Shown here: positions 22,535 to 32,958 of the stretch, in pieces
Position numbering within the stretch: the stretch's first letter is position 1
Layout of the letters: every line of letters begins with the position of its first letter
NCBI GenBank assembly: GCA_047967505.1
Contig: CM106540.1
Origin: Dipteris shenzhenensis
Lineage: Eukaryota; Polypodiophyta; Polypodiopsida; Gleicheniales
DNA: 64,000 bases
Reading direction: 5' to 3' (one strand)
The notes under the pieces: model-generated
Databases searched by the model: none
Seen by the model: the letters and a program-made list of their open reading frames with translations, nothing else
What the model was told of the DNA's origin: nothing
Translations under genes and position numbers: made by a program

Positions 22535-23721
22535 CTACATTACTAGCATGTCATCTTGCATGAAAAAACGAAAATGCAGTGGCTTTGAATGTCCAATATT
22601 TTTATCATGGCCTTCACATCGATAACCATCAATAAACCCTTTAAAGTCTGGAACCTCTGTCATCATAAAAGGGGTAGGCCTTGAGCTTGTGCACTTGTTG
22701 AAGGTTTTCATAAGATATGCTAGAGTGAGAGAATGACTTGTCCTCAACTGCTCTAAAAAATGGCTAAACAATGCATCAATATAATATCTTCATGGGTATG
22801 ACCAACCATTTAGAAACTCATCTCTATCATTAAGAAAACCTGCCTAGCCACCATAAAGATAGGTATGCAAAAACATATCTATTTTTGTTCTCCGATCCAC
22901 TGTAATTGTCTAATTGCAACAAGAGGCAAAGTGGAAGATTTTTGAAAGCTGTAGTGGATGTGTTAGATGTGCTTCCAAGCACTTGTTGAGCATAAGGATT
23001 TGACTTTCCATCCATTGATAGATGAATATCCATGGCTGTCCTCGAGGTTACACAATTTAGGAGCTGGCTTGAAGTATTTAAAGAACTGTGTACAAGGTCA
23101 CCATACTCATGCTTATCTTCTCTTTCCAAGTTATGAAAACATAGTGCTAATGATCCCACAGTAAAGTTTGGGTTTGTAGGCCAAAGACCAAGCGAAAAAT
23201 GTCCATATGCTTCTTGTCCATGCCCATGTGTTAGCATTCGAGTCAGTGATACTGGCAACTGATATGACTTATCGATATCTTTCGCTCTAACCTTGAGCCT
23301 CAGTATGCCATGTCTTTTGTTGATCCATCTTATCACGTATGATGCATAAGACTTGCTGAGGGTCCTTCTCTGATTTGTAACACCACGAATTATATACATG
23401 TCGATAACTCATTTGTTGTTTCATATGCTCCCTCCTCTCTACAAAGAGCTTTTCAAGTTCTGTTGGTATCTTAGTAGCACCCAATTTCAACTTGATTGCA
23501 CTACAAAGGCTACACTTTGAGAATGTGCTTGTATGAGAAACTGAGACATGCTTGAAGTCTATGTTCCAAATTCTATTGAAGGTTGAATTTAGAACCTCAT
23601 TGTACCCTAGCGTTTTCATGGTCAGATTGATCTCATGCATTATATCCACTTGTTTGTACATATCAACGATGACACATGTTTCTCTCATGCCATCTATTGT
23701 TGTTCGAGCTTTATGCGGCAT
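22535..23721 (-). pseudogene. second decayed DUF7869-type gene
   Basis: Reading leftward on the minus strand: KCSLCSAIKLKLGATKIP (about 23460-23515), RDKMDQQKTWH, a frame change, then LPVSLTRMLTHGHGQEAYGH and LLLQLDNYSGSENKNRYVF (about 22865-22920). Another frame change gives MVGHTHEDI near 22785-22815, then ALFSHFLEQLRTSHSL. These are the ordered blocks of DUF7869 proteins (zinc-ligand-like Cys pair, DKMDQ, LQLDN, VGHTHEDID). At least two frameshifts and several stops make it a pseudogene. It belongs to a different subfamily from the 9.56-13.03 kb copy, judging by the residues between motifs. Confidence 0.7.
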
Positions 23722-23765
23722 CCTTTCAGCATTGTTATTTCATTCAGATGCATCCACACATTTGG

Positions 23766-24362
23766 CTGGGGGGGGGGGGAGGAATCTCAACATCACATGT
23801 AAATGCTAATATGCCCTAACACTTGACAGGGATAAAATAGTACTAGGGTTTCCATGCCCTATACCTAAACCTAAATGGTCATGAAAAGTTGTATATACTC
23901 ATTTTTTTCAACTAATAATCAATGGCCACTTTTGCATGTGCTCCTCTCTCCTCTCATTTGTCTAACTTTGTCATGGATCAAAGCTTGTTCATGCCTTTTG
24001 CTAAGGCTTGTCTATCTTCCATCTTGTAGACGGTGAAGAAAACATTCTTTTGACTCTAAAATCTCTTAATTTAGATCCCTAGAGAGTGAGGTATTATTGT
24101 TTGAATCTGCATGGGTTTCTTGAGCTTTCTTGTGAGTGTGAGAGATATTGATATTTTTTTATAAGTGCTTTGTGAGAATGATTGCATGTTTTCAAAGAGA
24201 AAAAGAGAGAAACTAAAGTCGCAATTGTTCTTTGAATATGGGTTCCTTTGAACGTCTGTGAGATTTTGTGAGAAAGAAGAGAAAGGTATTGGGAAAAGGA
24301 TTTTGTGTGTGATTTTGACATAGTGTATGATTTGTGTGAGTTTCTATTTGAAGGGGGCTAAT
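23766..24362 (+). repeat. right member of the direct-repeat pair; LTR-like end near 23973
   Basis: Same ordered phrases as 22190-22516. About 23840-23990 also resembles the end of family-2 LTRs: 'cctaaacctaaatgg', 'tttcaacta', 'ctctctcctctcat', 'tttgtcatgg', then 'cttttgctaaggc'. The PBS-like sequence is degraded. Low-confidence LTR relic. Confidence 0.45.
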
Positions 24363-24925
24363 ACTTCATTCAACCTTAATGTGGCCTCCAAGCTTGGTCT
24401 CCTGCAACCTTCTTTAAGCTCTCAAGGCTCCATACCCAAATTGATCCCTCCATGAGCTTCATCTACATTCTAGCTTTAGACTCCAAACTCCAAAAGCTAT
24501 AGCCACACCATGTTCCTATATCCATAGCCATTGATGTGACTGAACAATAACCAAGGATTGAAGTTTTCGCATTGACTATGGAGCTCACCCTTTTCTTATA
24601 GAGTTATCTTCAACATATCCTCAACTATGGAGCCCCAGACTCTTAGTACTAGACTTCCATCCACCCTAACATCAACAATCTGAATAGATCCACAAGGTAG
24701 TTATTCAAGTGGTGTTTGTTTATGCAAGTGCGCTGATTCTAGAATAAGATATGGGAGAGGTGGATTTTGTGTGAAGGAATCTCTATGGACCACCTTGCCA
24801 CCTAGGCAGACCCATGGCAACATTAAGTGAGCTAGGCATAAGGTCAATGGTATGGAAATAGAAAATGTGTAAAAGAGGCTGATATGCCAAGGAATCTTGT
24901 GCCAACCCTATCTCTATAAATATTT

Positions 24926-25216
24926 AGTCATGAGTATGGATGAGGTGGCAAGAATATTTGTACCAACCCTCCACTTGTCTTCCTAGGTCCTTGTGAACAT
25001 TATTAAATTATGAAGGATCCATGGGGCACTTAAACTTGGGATAAGGGGTTTTTGATTTATATAGAAATAGTTTAGTGCATGAGTATGGATGGGGTGGCAA
25101 GCATCTTTGTGCCAACCCTCCACTCGTCTTCCTAGGTCCTTGTGCACATTATAAAATTAAGAAGGAGCCATGGGGCATCTTAGACTTGGGATAATGGGTG
25201 TTTGATTTATATGGAA
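24926..25216. repeat. tandem duplication, about 146-bp unit
   Basis: Two adjacent copies run from 'tgagtatggatg.ggtggcaag' to 'tttgatttatat.ga' (about 24926-25068 and 25072-25216) with roughly a dozen differences. Confidence 0.8.
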
Positions 25217-26205
25217 AATTGATGCAAGGTATTGTCGCATGTAATTCAAAGTGTGTGGATTCCTTACTCATATGGATGATGCCTCCCCCACACTATGCAT
25301 GTGGGAGGGACAATCTATTAAGGAGACCTTGGCCTATAAAAGAAGATCACACTCTCATGTTCCATGGGACTCTATACCTTCAACATCAGGTCTTTCTATA
25401 GGTACTCTCTTCCTTAGTCCTCCCCTCTCTTTTTACATAGTCTTGGTGCTTTGGATTACTATTATGGATTTCCTTTTACCTCCATTCCTCTGCTTGTGCC
25501 TGTTGGTATATGTGCAATGCCCACCTCTCATTTGTAACCACCAATGTTCCATAGTGCCCTTTTGTAAGGCCCCCATTAAGAGGAGAAGCCATGGTGTGAC
25601 CACTGGACATTGGTAGGTTCCTAGTTTTGACACTAGATGAGGTCTCATGGAGACTGTTTGATTGGGGGTAGCGCCCCCGATCTTGGGGTCTAGGGGCAAC
25701 GCTCTAGTGGGCTGGGTCCGAGGCCTACGATGGTATGCCCTCCATTGCATGCGCATGAGCATTCACATGTGAATTTGTTTACACATACATGGTCGATGGT
25801 CAGTGGTCAATGGTCTTTGGCAGGTGGCGCCACCATCCTCACACTTAGTCACTGTGCTAAGTCAATATGCATGTGCCACTGGCAACCCACGAGTTTGGTG
25901 GAATCGGTCTACTATGAAAGGCTATATAAGGAGGCCACTTCTCAAGCCTCAACATCGAATGCCAATACCCCTAGCTCAATTCCTTCTCCATCCAGAGTCT
26001 ATCTAGATTGCCATCGAAGCTCTACTAGAGAGCGCATGGTTGGATAGCACCATCAGTTGTATCTTATTTGGTGATATGAAATTTTTATCTGCTCTATTGT
26101 GTCTATTCTTTCGTTTTTGTACTATCGTTGTTATCAAACGATCTCTCCACTGCATCATTTTTCTACACATGTACCCTTGTATGAGAATTTTCTATCTCCC
26201 TCTTA

Positions 26206-26250
<45 letters not shown>
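26206..26250. repeat. (CT)n microsatellite
   Basis: Pure CT array of about 40 bp. Confidence 0.95.
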
Positions 26251-26251
<1 letters not shown>

Positions 26252-26639
26252 CTAAATTTGCATATCCTCGTGCATTGTGAATACTCTCCCACCTCCACTC
26301 TCTTGTTGCGGCTCTTTTGTTTCATATGCAGGGTGTGACGATCGAGGCTTTGAGTTGTGAGAGCCCAGAAATTATACCCTCTCATAGTGGCCTCCAAGCT
26401 TGGTCTCCTGCAACTTTGTTTTGAAAATGTAGCAAATGAATAAAAAATATTTGCTTTAGCACGTAACATTTTGGTATTATGAAGTACTTTTAGGAGGAGG
26501 AGTGTGTCTGTAAGAAAAAAATTCATTGTAAGACTATGGTATTAACTCCTACAAAAATCAATTATTGTATCTTTATAAGAAAATAAATCATTTTAATACT
26601 ATGGTATCACTTCTAACCCAGGAATAATTAGGGTTACTG

Positions 26640-26725
26640 CTGCTGCAAGCTCTGAGTTCCAATAGCCATAGCCATTGATGTGACTTGACACCTTATTCCA
26701 ATAGCCATAGCCATTGATGTGACTT
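26640..26725. repeat. short tandem duplication
   Basis: 'ccaatagccatagccattg' followed by 'atgtgacttgaca' occurs twice, about 41 bp apart. Confidence 0.75.
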
Positions 26726-27090
26726 GACAACCAAGGATAGAAGTTGCCCATCGCACATGACATTTACTATGGATCTTCCCTTAGCTTATAGAGTTGTCTT
26801 CAACATATCCTCAAGTATGTGTTGGCCTTTGGGTTAGGCCAACATAGGAGCACTCATTAGCAATAGAAAGCCTAAGGAATTTTATAGAACACCCCATCAT
26901 CGAGTGTATGAATTACTAGGGTAGCAAGTAGTTGCAACAAGGGGATATACCGGCGACATCGATCGAGCTACCTAGAACTAGAGAAGCATTGTACGTAAGG
27001 TGGCCCATTTCTCGGAACTAGGAAACCTCTTTGGCTAACTTTCTAGAGCATCAAGGATTTGATGTAGCACAATCAGAACGCCTGGGCAAT

Positions 27091-27360
27091 GGTCCAGTAG
27101 TGTGTAGCAGCTTGAACACTCATCACACTTGTAAAGTTAGAAGGCGGTTTAGGAGTAGCAAGTGAAATAGTGGAGAGGTTGAGATAGCAAAGAGGAGAGG
27201 GAGAGAGCTGAAAGAGCTCTAGAATGGTCCAGTAGTGTGTAGCGGCTTGAACAATCATCACACTTGTAAAGTTAGAAGGCAGTTTAGGAGTAGCGAGTGA
27301 AATAGTGGAGAGGTTGAGATAGCAAAGAGGAGAGGGAGAGAGCTAAAAGAGCCCCAAAGT
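27091..27360. repeat. tandem duplication, 135-bp unit
   Basis: Units 27091-27225 and 27226-27360, starting 'ggtccagtagtgtgtagc', differ at only a handful of positions, so the duplication is recent. The 27361-28283 stretch after it holds no gene that I recognise. Confidence 0.9.
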
Positions 27361-28283
27361 GCTATTAACTAGGGACATGCAAATAACAAGAGGGCTGAAA
27401 GGAAGGTAAGAAGACCCCTTGAGAGTAGAGAAAAGTATAGGATGATGAACATTTGATTTTCTTAGTCAAGTCAGGGCATCAATAAGGCGAGAGTACGTCC
27501 TTAGTTGAGTATATTCATATGAATGTAATGTCCTTAGTCGAGTTTATCGATTGAATCGAGGATTCAAGCCAAGCTAAGGCAACTTCTTGTAATTGGTTTA
27601 TGATTAATGGAAGTGTCTCTCTTTGTGTCCAACAGTAGTGTTTTTATGTAAGCCGTTCCACCCCATCATCATACAATCGCCCCAACTTTGATCACCCTAG
27701 TTCCTCATGTTCAATTACTCTATTGTTATCGAGTTTGTTTGCAGAGCTTGCATAGCAACCTAAGGATTGCAAGAGAATTTTTTTAACCATTCACTCGAGT
27801 ATCGAGCAGCAGCTGAGCACTTGAGCACTTCCTACTCAAAACCCTGGCACCTTGCAAACTGTATTAGAAACCTAATTGTCACAAGCAACCCTGAGTAAAC
27901 TAGAGCGTCAACATTTGGAGATCTTGCTAGGGAGGGAGAGGAAGAATAGAAGTTAATAGCATCAAGTGGATTGTGAGCAGTGGGTATTGAGTGGAATGCA
28001 CTTAGTAATCCTAGGATTGAGTGCACAATCATTGAGAGATTCATGTTGATTGTCTCGATTCTCGATCTTTCTAGATAGGAATCATCGAGCAAATCATAAT
28101 CAAAGGCACTCATCTACTATGGGAGATGTCCAAAGAGCAATTCCAAAAGAAGACCGGCAAGCTTTGGATGGAGAAAAATGCTAAATGTTTGAAGTTGATA
28201 TGGAGTAGTTGAGGCAGTTCAGTTGATTTCTATGAACCAAGCGGATAGGGACTAAGGATGAGCATGAGTTGCATGATACTCTT

Positions 28284-28397
28284 GAGGATGTACATATTGA
28301 ATGTCCTCACGAACGGCATCCTCATGTATTGCATTGGGATGAGGATGTACATATTGAATGTCCTCACGAACGGCATCCTCATGTATTGCATTGCGTG
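28284..28397. repeat. tandem duplication, 57-bp unit
   Basis: Two copies, almost identical, begin 'gaggatgtacatattgaatg' at 28284 and 28341. Each starts GAGGATG and contains CATCCTC, so each can fold on itself. Confidence 0.9.
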
Positions 28398-28553
28398 ATT
28401 GCTATGTACATTCCAATTGCAAAGTTGGTACCAACTAACTTCATGCTAGAAAGTGGATGATCTTCTTACCTAGTGTATAGAGCAGACCGAGTAGCAAAAC
28501 CTATAGAGCGAGCAAAAAGGCTCAAAGCTCAAAACATTAAGGTGAAGTTTCAG

Positions 28554-28659
28554 AATTACAAGGGTACAAATGATGAATACCCATATAGCCATTTGTAGAG
28601 TTTTTTAATTACAAGGGTACAGATGATGAAGACCCATATATCCATTTGCAGAGTTTCTT
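28554..28659. repeat. tandem duplication, 53-bp unit
   Basis: 'aattacaagggtac' begins each unit at 28554 and 28607; the copies differ at about six positions. Confidence 0.85.
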
Positions 28660-28746
28660 ATGAGTCTGACATATTAATGGTGCTATTACAGATGCAGAGT
28701 ACATGGATTATTTCCCTTGTACTTTGATTAAGCGTTCACAAAGGTG

Positions 28747-28976
28747 TGTTGAGAATGATTATATGTGTATAGCATTAACACCAATAGAGTGCTATAAAGG
28801 AAAGAGTTAGATGCCCTTAACCCTAACCCTAACCCTAAAAGGGTTTGTTTATATTTTTCAATTTCAACTTAATCTACTGTACAGTTAGTCATTTGTGGTG
28901 TGCTCTCTAGTTGTTCCCTCTCTCCTCATCTCCACTCTTCTCTCCCCTCTTTATATTTTGCCATGGTATCAGAGCT
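28747..28976 (+). repeat. family-2 LTR with adjacent PBS (plus strand)
   Basis: LTR 28747-28963 begins TGTTGAG, ends TTTTGCCA, and is followed at once by TGGTATCAGAGCTC (28964-28977), a good match to the initiator-Met PBS. It contains 'aaccctaaccctaaccctaa' at about 28818-28840. It matches, in reverse, the LTRs at 48122-48377 and 54635-54870. The leader after it (to about 29150) resembles those of B and G. No partner LTR or pol was found, so it is a truncated 5' end. Confidence 0.85.
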
Positions 28977-28977
28977 C

Positions 28978-30330
28978 CCTTGCCTTTTGCTAAGGCATTA
29001 CAATTCTTCTGAGAGTGATCGAGAGCTTGAGGGTTCTCTTGAGTGTTCTCCGTGAGAGCCGACTTCCATTGAGAGAGTTTCCATTCAATTTGAATGAAAG
29101 AATTATGTTCATTGAGTAATAGAGAAAATTTCCTTTCATTTCTTAGATATTTTTGTCATTCTTTCAAGAGGGAGATTTATATTCATTCTTGATTCATTTC
29201 TATTGAGAGAGTTATGCTTCTTCTATTCTTCCTCCCTTTTTGAATTTTTAATGTGAGGTGAGATTTGAAAGGTTTGAGAGAGAGTTTCAAAAGTCTCTTT
29301 GTGATAAAAATCACTTTGTGAGTGAGAGGGTTATGTGAGGTCTATTTTTTAGTTTCGAGAGGTTCTTTGAGGATTTGGCCTCTCTAGAACTCTAGTTGCA
29401 AAACACACGGCAACCTAGAGGCAAGCAACATGCTCCGGCCAACTTCTAAAGCTCAACAACCTTCTCTAAATGCATTATAAGCATTAGTAAACTAGCCTCA
29501 CACTCATCTCCTCTAGCAAGCTTCACCAAGTATAGAATCTCCTAGTGGCTCCTAGTGAAATTGCTCCACCATCAATAGCTCTATAGTTGACCCGACGGCC
29601 CCTCATAGTCCCTCAGACTCCATCAAACGTCTTGTGCCTCAGCTCCATAGCATGCACCATCCAAGAAGCCTCACAACAAGTGAGACAAGAATCTGAGTGG
29701 TCTTGTCATCCCAACTCTCCACCTAGTGCAGTTGACACTCTAAATGATCAATCCAAGAGCTCACAGCCCCACCTAGCAGACCCACATCCAAGAACTGACA
29801 TTTTGAGGGGGTTGAGAACTAGATTAAATAGCTAGCAAGAGCAACAAACGGCCGACCAGTGTGATGACTATTCTTCATAGCACATAGAAAGGCACACCTA
29901 ATCGGACTCTAAATGGGCGATCCTACTGCACACGATGGCCCAATGCCCTGACTAAGCTCATTTGGCTATGCACCTTTACTGAAGACTCTAGTCGACGACT
30001 GCTCCCCACTTCATGTGTAGTGCCATCCACTATGTCAACAAAGCTCTCCACACCGCAGGCCATCAACTCTCACTAACTAACAACAACCAGCAACAACAAT
30101 GCACCATCGACCTAGCCTCTCCAAATGCCTCTACGGAGCTTCAACAGTGCACACAGCTCTACGGCTCCAGGGCTCCATCAGCCACCCATCCGCCTCTAAT
30201 GCTCCACGACCCAACTGCCATAGTCCCAAGCTATTGACTCTGTGCCAACATGGACTTAGGTAGAACAGAATGTGTGTAGAGTAGCGGCAAAGCTTGCATA
30301 AGGCAAGAAATAATCCCTCTTAGAAATCCA
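28978..30330 (+). other. family-2 leader remnant, then unrecognised CA-rich sequence
   Basis: About 28978-29150 matches the family-2 leader ('cttgagggttctcttgagtg', 'gagagccgacttcc'). From about 29400 the sequence becomes C-rich, with frames of 82 and 74 residues (29587-29835 and 30013-30237) rich in Ser, Pro and His. I recognise no family in them. Confidence 0.45.
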
Positions 30331-30718
30331 ACTTGCATGTAACTCCTACATGTGAGTTGTACATGCGAGTTGTACATGCAAGTTCTACATATGACTTCTA
30401 CATACAACGCCTACATGCAACTCCTACATGCGAGTTGTACACGCGAGTTCTACATGCAAGTTCTACATATGACTTCTACATACAACTCCTACATGCAACT
30501 CCTACATGTAACTCCAACATGCAAGTTCTACATATGAGTTGTACATGCGAGTTCTACATGCGAGTTCTACATGCAAGTTTTACATATGAATTCTACATGC
30601 AAGTTCTACATACAACTTCTACATGCAACTCCTACATGCAACTCCTACATGCAAGTTCTACATGCAACCCCTACATGCGACTTGTACATGCAAGTTCTAC
30701 ATGCGAGTTCTACATGTA
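30331..30718. repeat. 13-bp minisatellite, about 30 copies
   Basis: Consensus TACATGCAAGTTC with alternate forms TACATGCGAGTTG and TACATGCAACTCC. Every unit carries a CATG core and the variants partly alternate AACTC with GAGTT. A 13-bp period shifts frame each unit, so all plus frames stay open over the array; the 128-residue frame is not a real protein. Confidence 0.92.
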
Positions 30719-30771
30719 GAGAGAGAATGTGTTACACTTCCTACATGCAGAGAGAGAAGCTCTCCAACTTG

Positions 30772-30779
30772 TATAAATA
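30772..30779 (+). promoter_or_regulatory. candidate TATA box (TATAAATA) of a putative Gypsy LTR
   Basis: TATAAATA lies about 55 bp after the minisatellite and 850 bp before a tRNA-like PBS at 31627. It could be the LTR promoter. This is inference from position only. Confidence 0.4.
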
Positions 30780-30904
30780 CCCCAGAATGGAATGACGCCC
30801 ACACTCTTTGGGGCATTGTGTTGAGTTCTACTTTGGTATTCCAAGAAATTGTCTCAAGTGTCCATGCTTCCTTGCACTCCACATCCAAAAGCATGCCCTA
30901 AGCT

Positions 30905-31115
30905 TGCAACCCCTCCTCCCCTCTCCTCCAACCTTGCAACCCATCCTCTCCCTCTCCTCCTCCCTCTTCTTCCTCCTTCTCCCTCTTCCTCCTCCTCCTC
31001 CCTCATCCTCCTCCTCCCTTCTCCTCCTCCCTCCTCCTCTTCCCTCCTCCTCCTCTTCCTCCTCCTTCTCCTCCTCCTCCCTCCTCTCTCCTCTTTCCCC
31101 CATGCTCCTACACCT
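30905..31115. repeat. polypyrimidine (CTCCTCC)n tract
   Basis: C/T-only stretch of over 200 bp, mostly CTCCTCC and CTTCCTCC units. Open frames on both strands here are artefacts of composition. Confidence 0.92.
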
Positions 31116-31189
31116 TCTTCCTCTCCCAATCCTATGCTCCCCCTAAACCCTTTGTTCCTCAACCCTTAAACTCCATGATCTATGAGGGA

Positions 31190-31385
31190 GACGAGTTCTC
31201 CACCATGTACTCTACCCTAAACCTTGGATCCCCCTTCTAACCTGGACTCCTTCTAAACCTTAGAACCTCCTTCTAACCCTGGAACCTCTTCTAAACTTTG
31301 GAACCTCTTTCGAAACCTTAGAACTCCTTCTAACCCTGGAACCTCCTTCTAACCCTTAAACTCCCCCTAAACCCTGCAACTCCCA
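31190..31385. repeat. degenerate minisatellite, about 20-24-bp unit
   Basis: Units like 'ccttctaaccctggaacct' and 'ccttctaaaccttagaacct' repeat about eight times. Confidence 0.8.
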
Positions 31386-31626
31386 ATGATGGTGAAAGCC
31401 TTCATTACCTCAATCATGATGATACATGTTCCTTTTACACATGCATGCACTTTGTTTGCTTACCACACTTAAGCCTACGTCTCTCACCAAAATAGGACTC
31501 GAGTCCTAAGCTACACATATACTACAAACGACAACCCCAATATATCTGTAGGTGACAAAAAGCCTCGGAACCTACATATTGAGAATACCTAGCTGTTCCT
31601 ATGAAAGTAGTAGGAAAGATCCAACA

Positions 31627-31645
31627 TTTGGCACCACTGCCAGGG
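31627..31645 (+). other. candidate Gypsy-type primer-binding site
   Basis: TTTGGCACCACTGCCAGGG follows CCAACA, an LTR-like CA end. It resembles the TTTGGCGCCGTTGCCGGGG motif next to LTRs of plant Tat/Athila-type Gypsy elements, with a few substitutions. No second LTR or gag follows. Confidence 0.5.
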
Positions 31646-32289
31646 AGACTAGCATCTCAAGTAATGAGTAAAACATATGCAAGTATGTGTAAAAAGACAA
31701 ACTACTTCTAACTTTCATGAACATAACACTCAAGGGCAAGGAGAGTAAAATTTTTTTATATTTCTATCCAAACACATCTACCCCAGGCATCAACCTTGGG
31801 TTACTACCTTAAGAAATTTTCTTTATTTGTTAAAAAGAAGCCATTTGATAAACAATCAGGTTGGGTAGTAGACACGAATGCGTAGAGCTTGCAATTTTGA
31901 TCATTTCACCTTTTTACAGAAGAGCAAACTGAGCTATCCATAAAAAGCTACGACTCGCGAAGAGTTTAGGGTTAAACCCTAAACCTAAACTCATTTCCTA
32001 TAAAAACCCACTCCTCTGCCTCATTCTTCATCTTTCACATTTTGCCTCCATCCTCTTCTTCATTCCAAGCCCTATGCAAGACACTCCTCCCTATCCATCG
32101 ACCACCACCTTACTCCCATCCTCACATGATAAGTGACTTCGAGCCCATCTTGTAGCGATAACCTAGCCATCCACCCACCATCCATTGTTCCTCAACAATC
32201 CTGTTACATTGAGAAAGACTTGGAGAGCGTTCAGGTGACCACCTCTTCCTCCCTTTGGATTTCCGTCCGTCAAGTTTTTTTTTCTTCTC
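31646..32289. other. no gene recognised
   Basis: Includes 'cctataaaaaccc' at about 32009 followed by a C/T-rich leader-like stretch. It reads like a promoter and 5' leader, but the sequence runs into the minisatellite without a supported gene. Confidence 0.35.
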
Positions 32290-32958
32290 TTTTTTCCCCT
32301 TCCCATTTCCACCACCCCCTCCCCCTCGCCCCCCCCCCCTCTCCATCTCCACCACCCCCTCCCCCCTTCCCCCCCTCTCCATCTCCACCACCCCTCCCCC
32401 CTCCCCCACTCCATCTCCACCACCATATCCTCCCCCTTTTCCCCCCTCCATCTCCACCACCCCTTCCCCCTCCCCCCCTCCATCTCCACCACCCCCTCCC
32501 CCCTCCCCCCTCCATCTCCATGACCCCCTCCCCCTCCCCCCCTCCATCTCCACCACCCCTTCCCCCTCCCCCCCTCTATCTCCACCACCCCCTCCCCCTC
32601 CCCCCTCCATCTCCACCACCCCTTCCCTTTCCCCCTTCCATCTCCACCACCCCTTCCCCCCTCACCCCCTCCATATCCACCACCCCTTCCCCCTCCCCCC
32701 TCCCTCCATCTCCACCACCCCTTACCCCTCCCCCCCTCCCCTTCCCCCCTCCCCCCTCCATCTCCACCACCCCCTTCCCCTCCCCCCCTCCATCTCCACC
32801 ACCACCTCCCCCTCCCCCCCTCCCCCCTCCCCCCTCCATCTCCACCACCACCCCTTCCCCTCCCCCCCTCCATCTCCACTATCCCCTCCCCCTCCCCCCT
32901 CCATCTCCACCACCCCCTCCGCCTCCCCCCCTCCCCCCTCCATCTCCACCACCCCCTG
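32290..32958. repeat. polypyrimidine minisatellite, about 31-32-bp unit
   Basis: About 18 copies of CTCCATCTCCACCACCCC followed by a variable run of C and CCCCTCC. One strand is almost entirely pyrimidine. Long frames exist on both strands (up to 277 residues, Pro-rich or Gly-rich), which is expected of such a repeat and not evidence of a gene. It ends where Copia element D begins. Confidence 0.93.

Larger units (their letters stand above)
24382..26820. repeat. pair of diverged direct repeats about 2 kb apart
   Basis: 'gtggcctccaagcttggtctcctgcaac' (shared start, two copies) occurs at 24382 and 26389. 'atagccattgatgtgac', 'ccaaggat.gaagtt' and 'agagtt.tcttcaacatatcctcaa' follow in both, ending near 24635 and 26815. 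The right copy holds about 200 bp extra. No PBS or TSD found, so LTRs are only one explanation. No gene was recognised between the repeats. Confidence 0.55.

Noticed and set aside
28815-28842. Interstitial telomere block
   Set aside because: The same TTAGGG run sits at the same place in three LTRs of one Copia family, so it is an element component.
30331-30718. Possible CRISPR array
   Set aside because: Units are contiguous 13-bp repeats without unique spacers, and the DNA is plant nuclear.
30333-30719. 128-residue frame of repeated HATPTCELY-like peptides
   Set aside because: It is a 13-bp tandem repeat read through three frames; no start context or homologue supports a protein.
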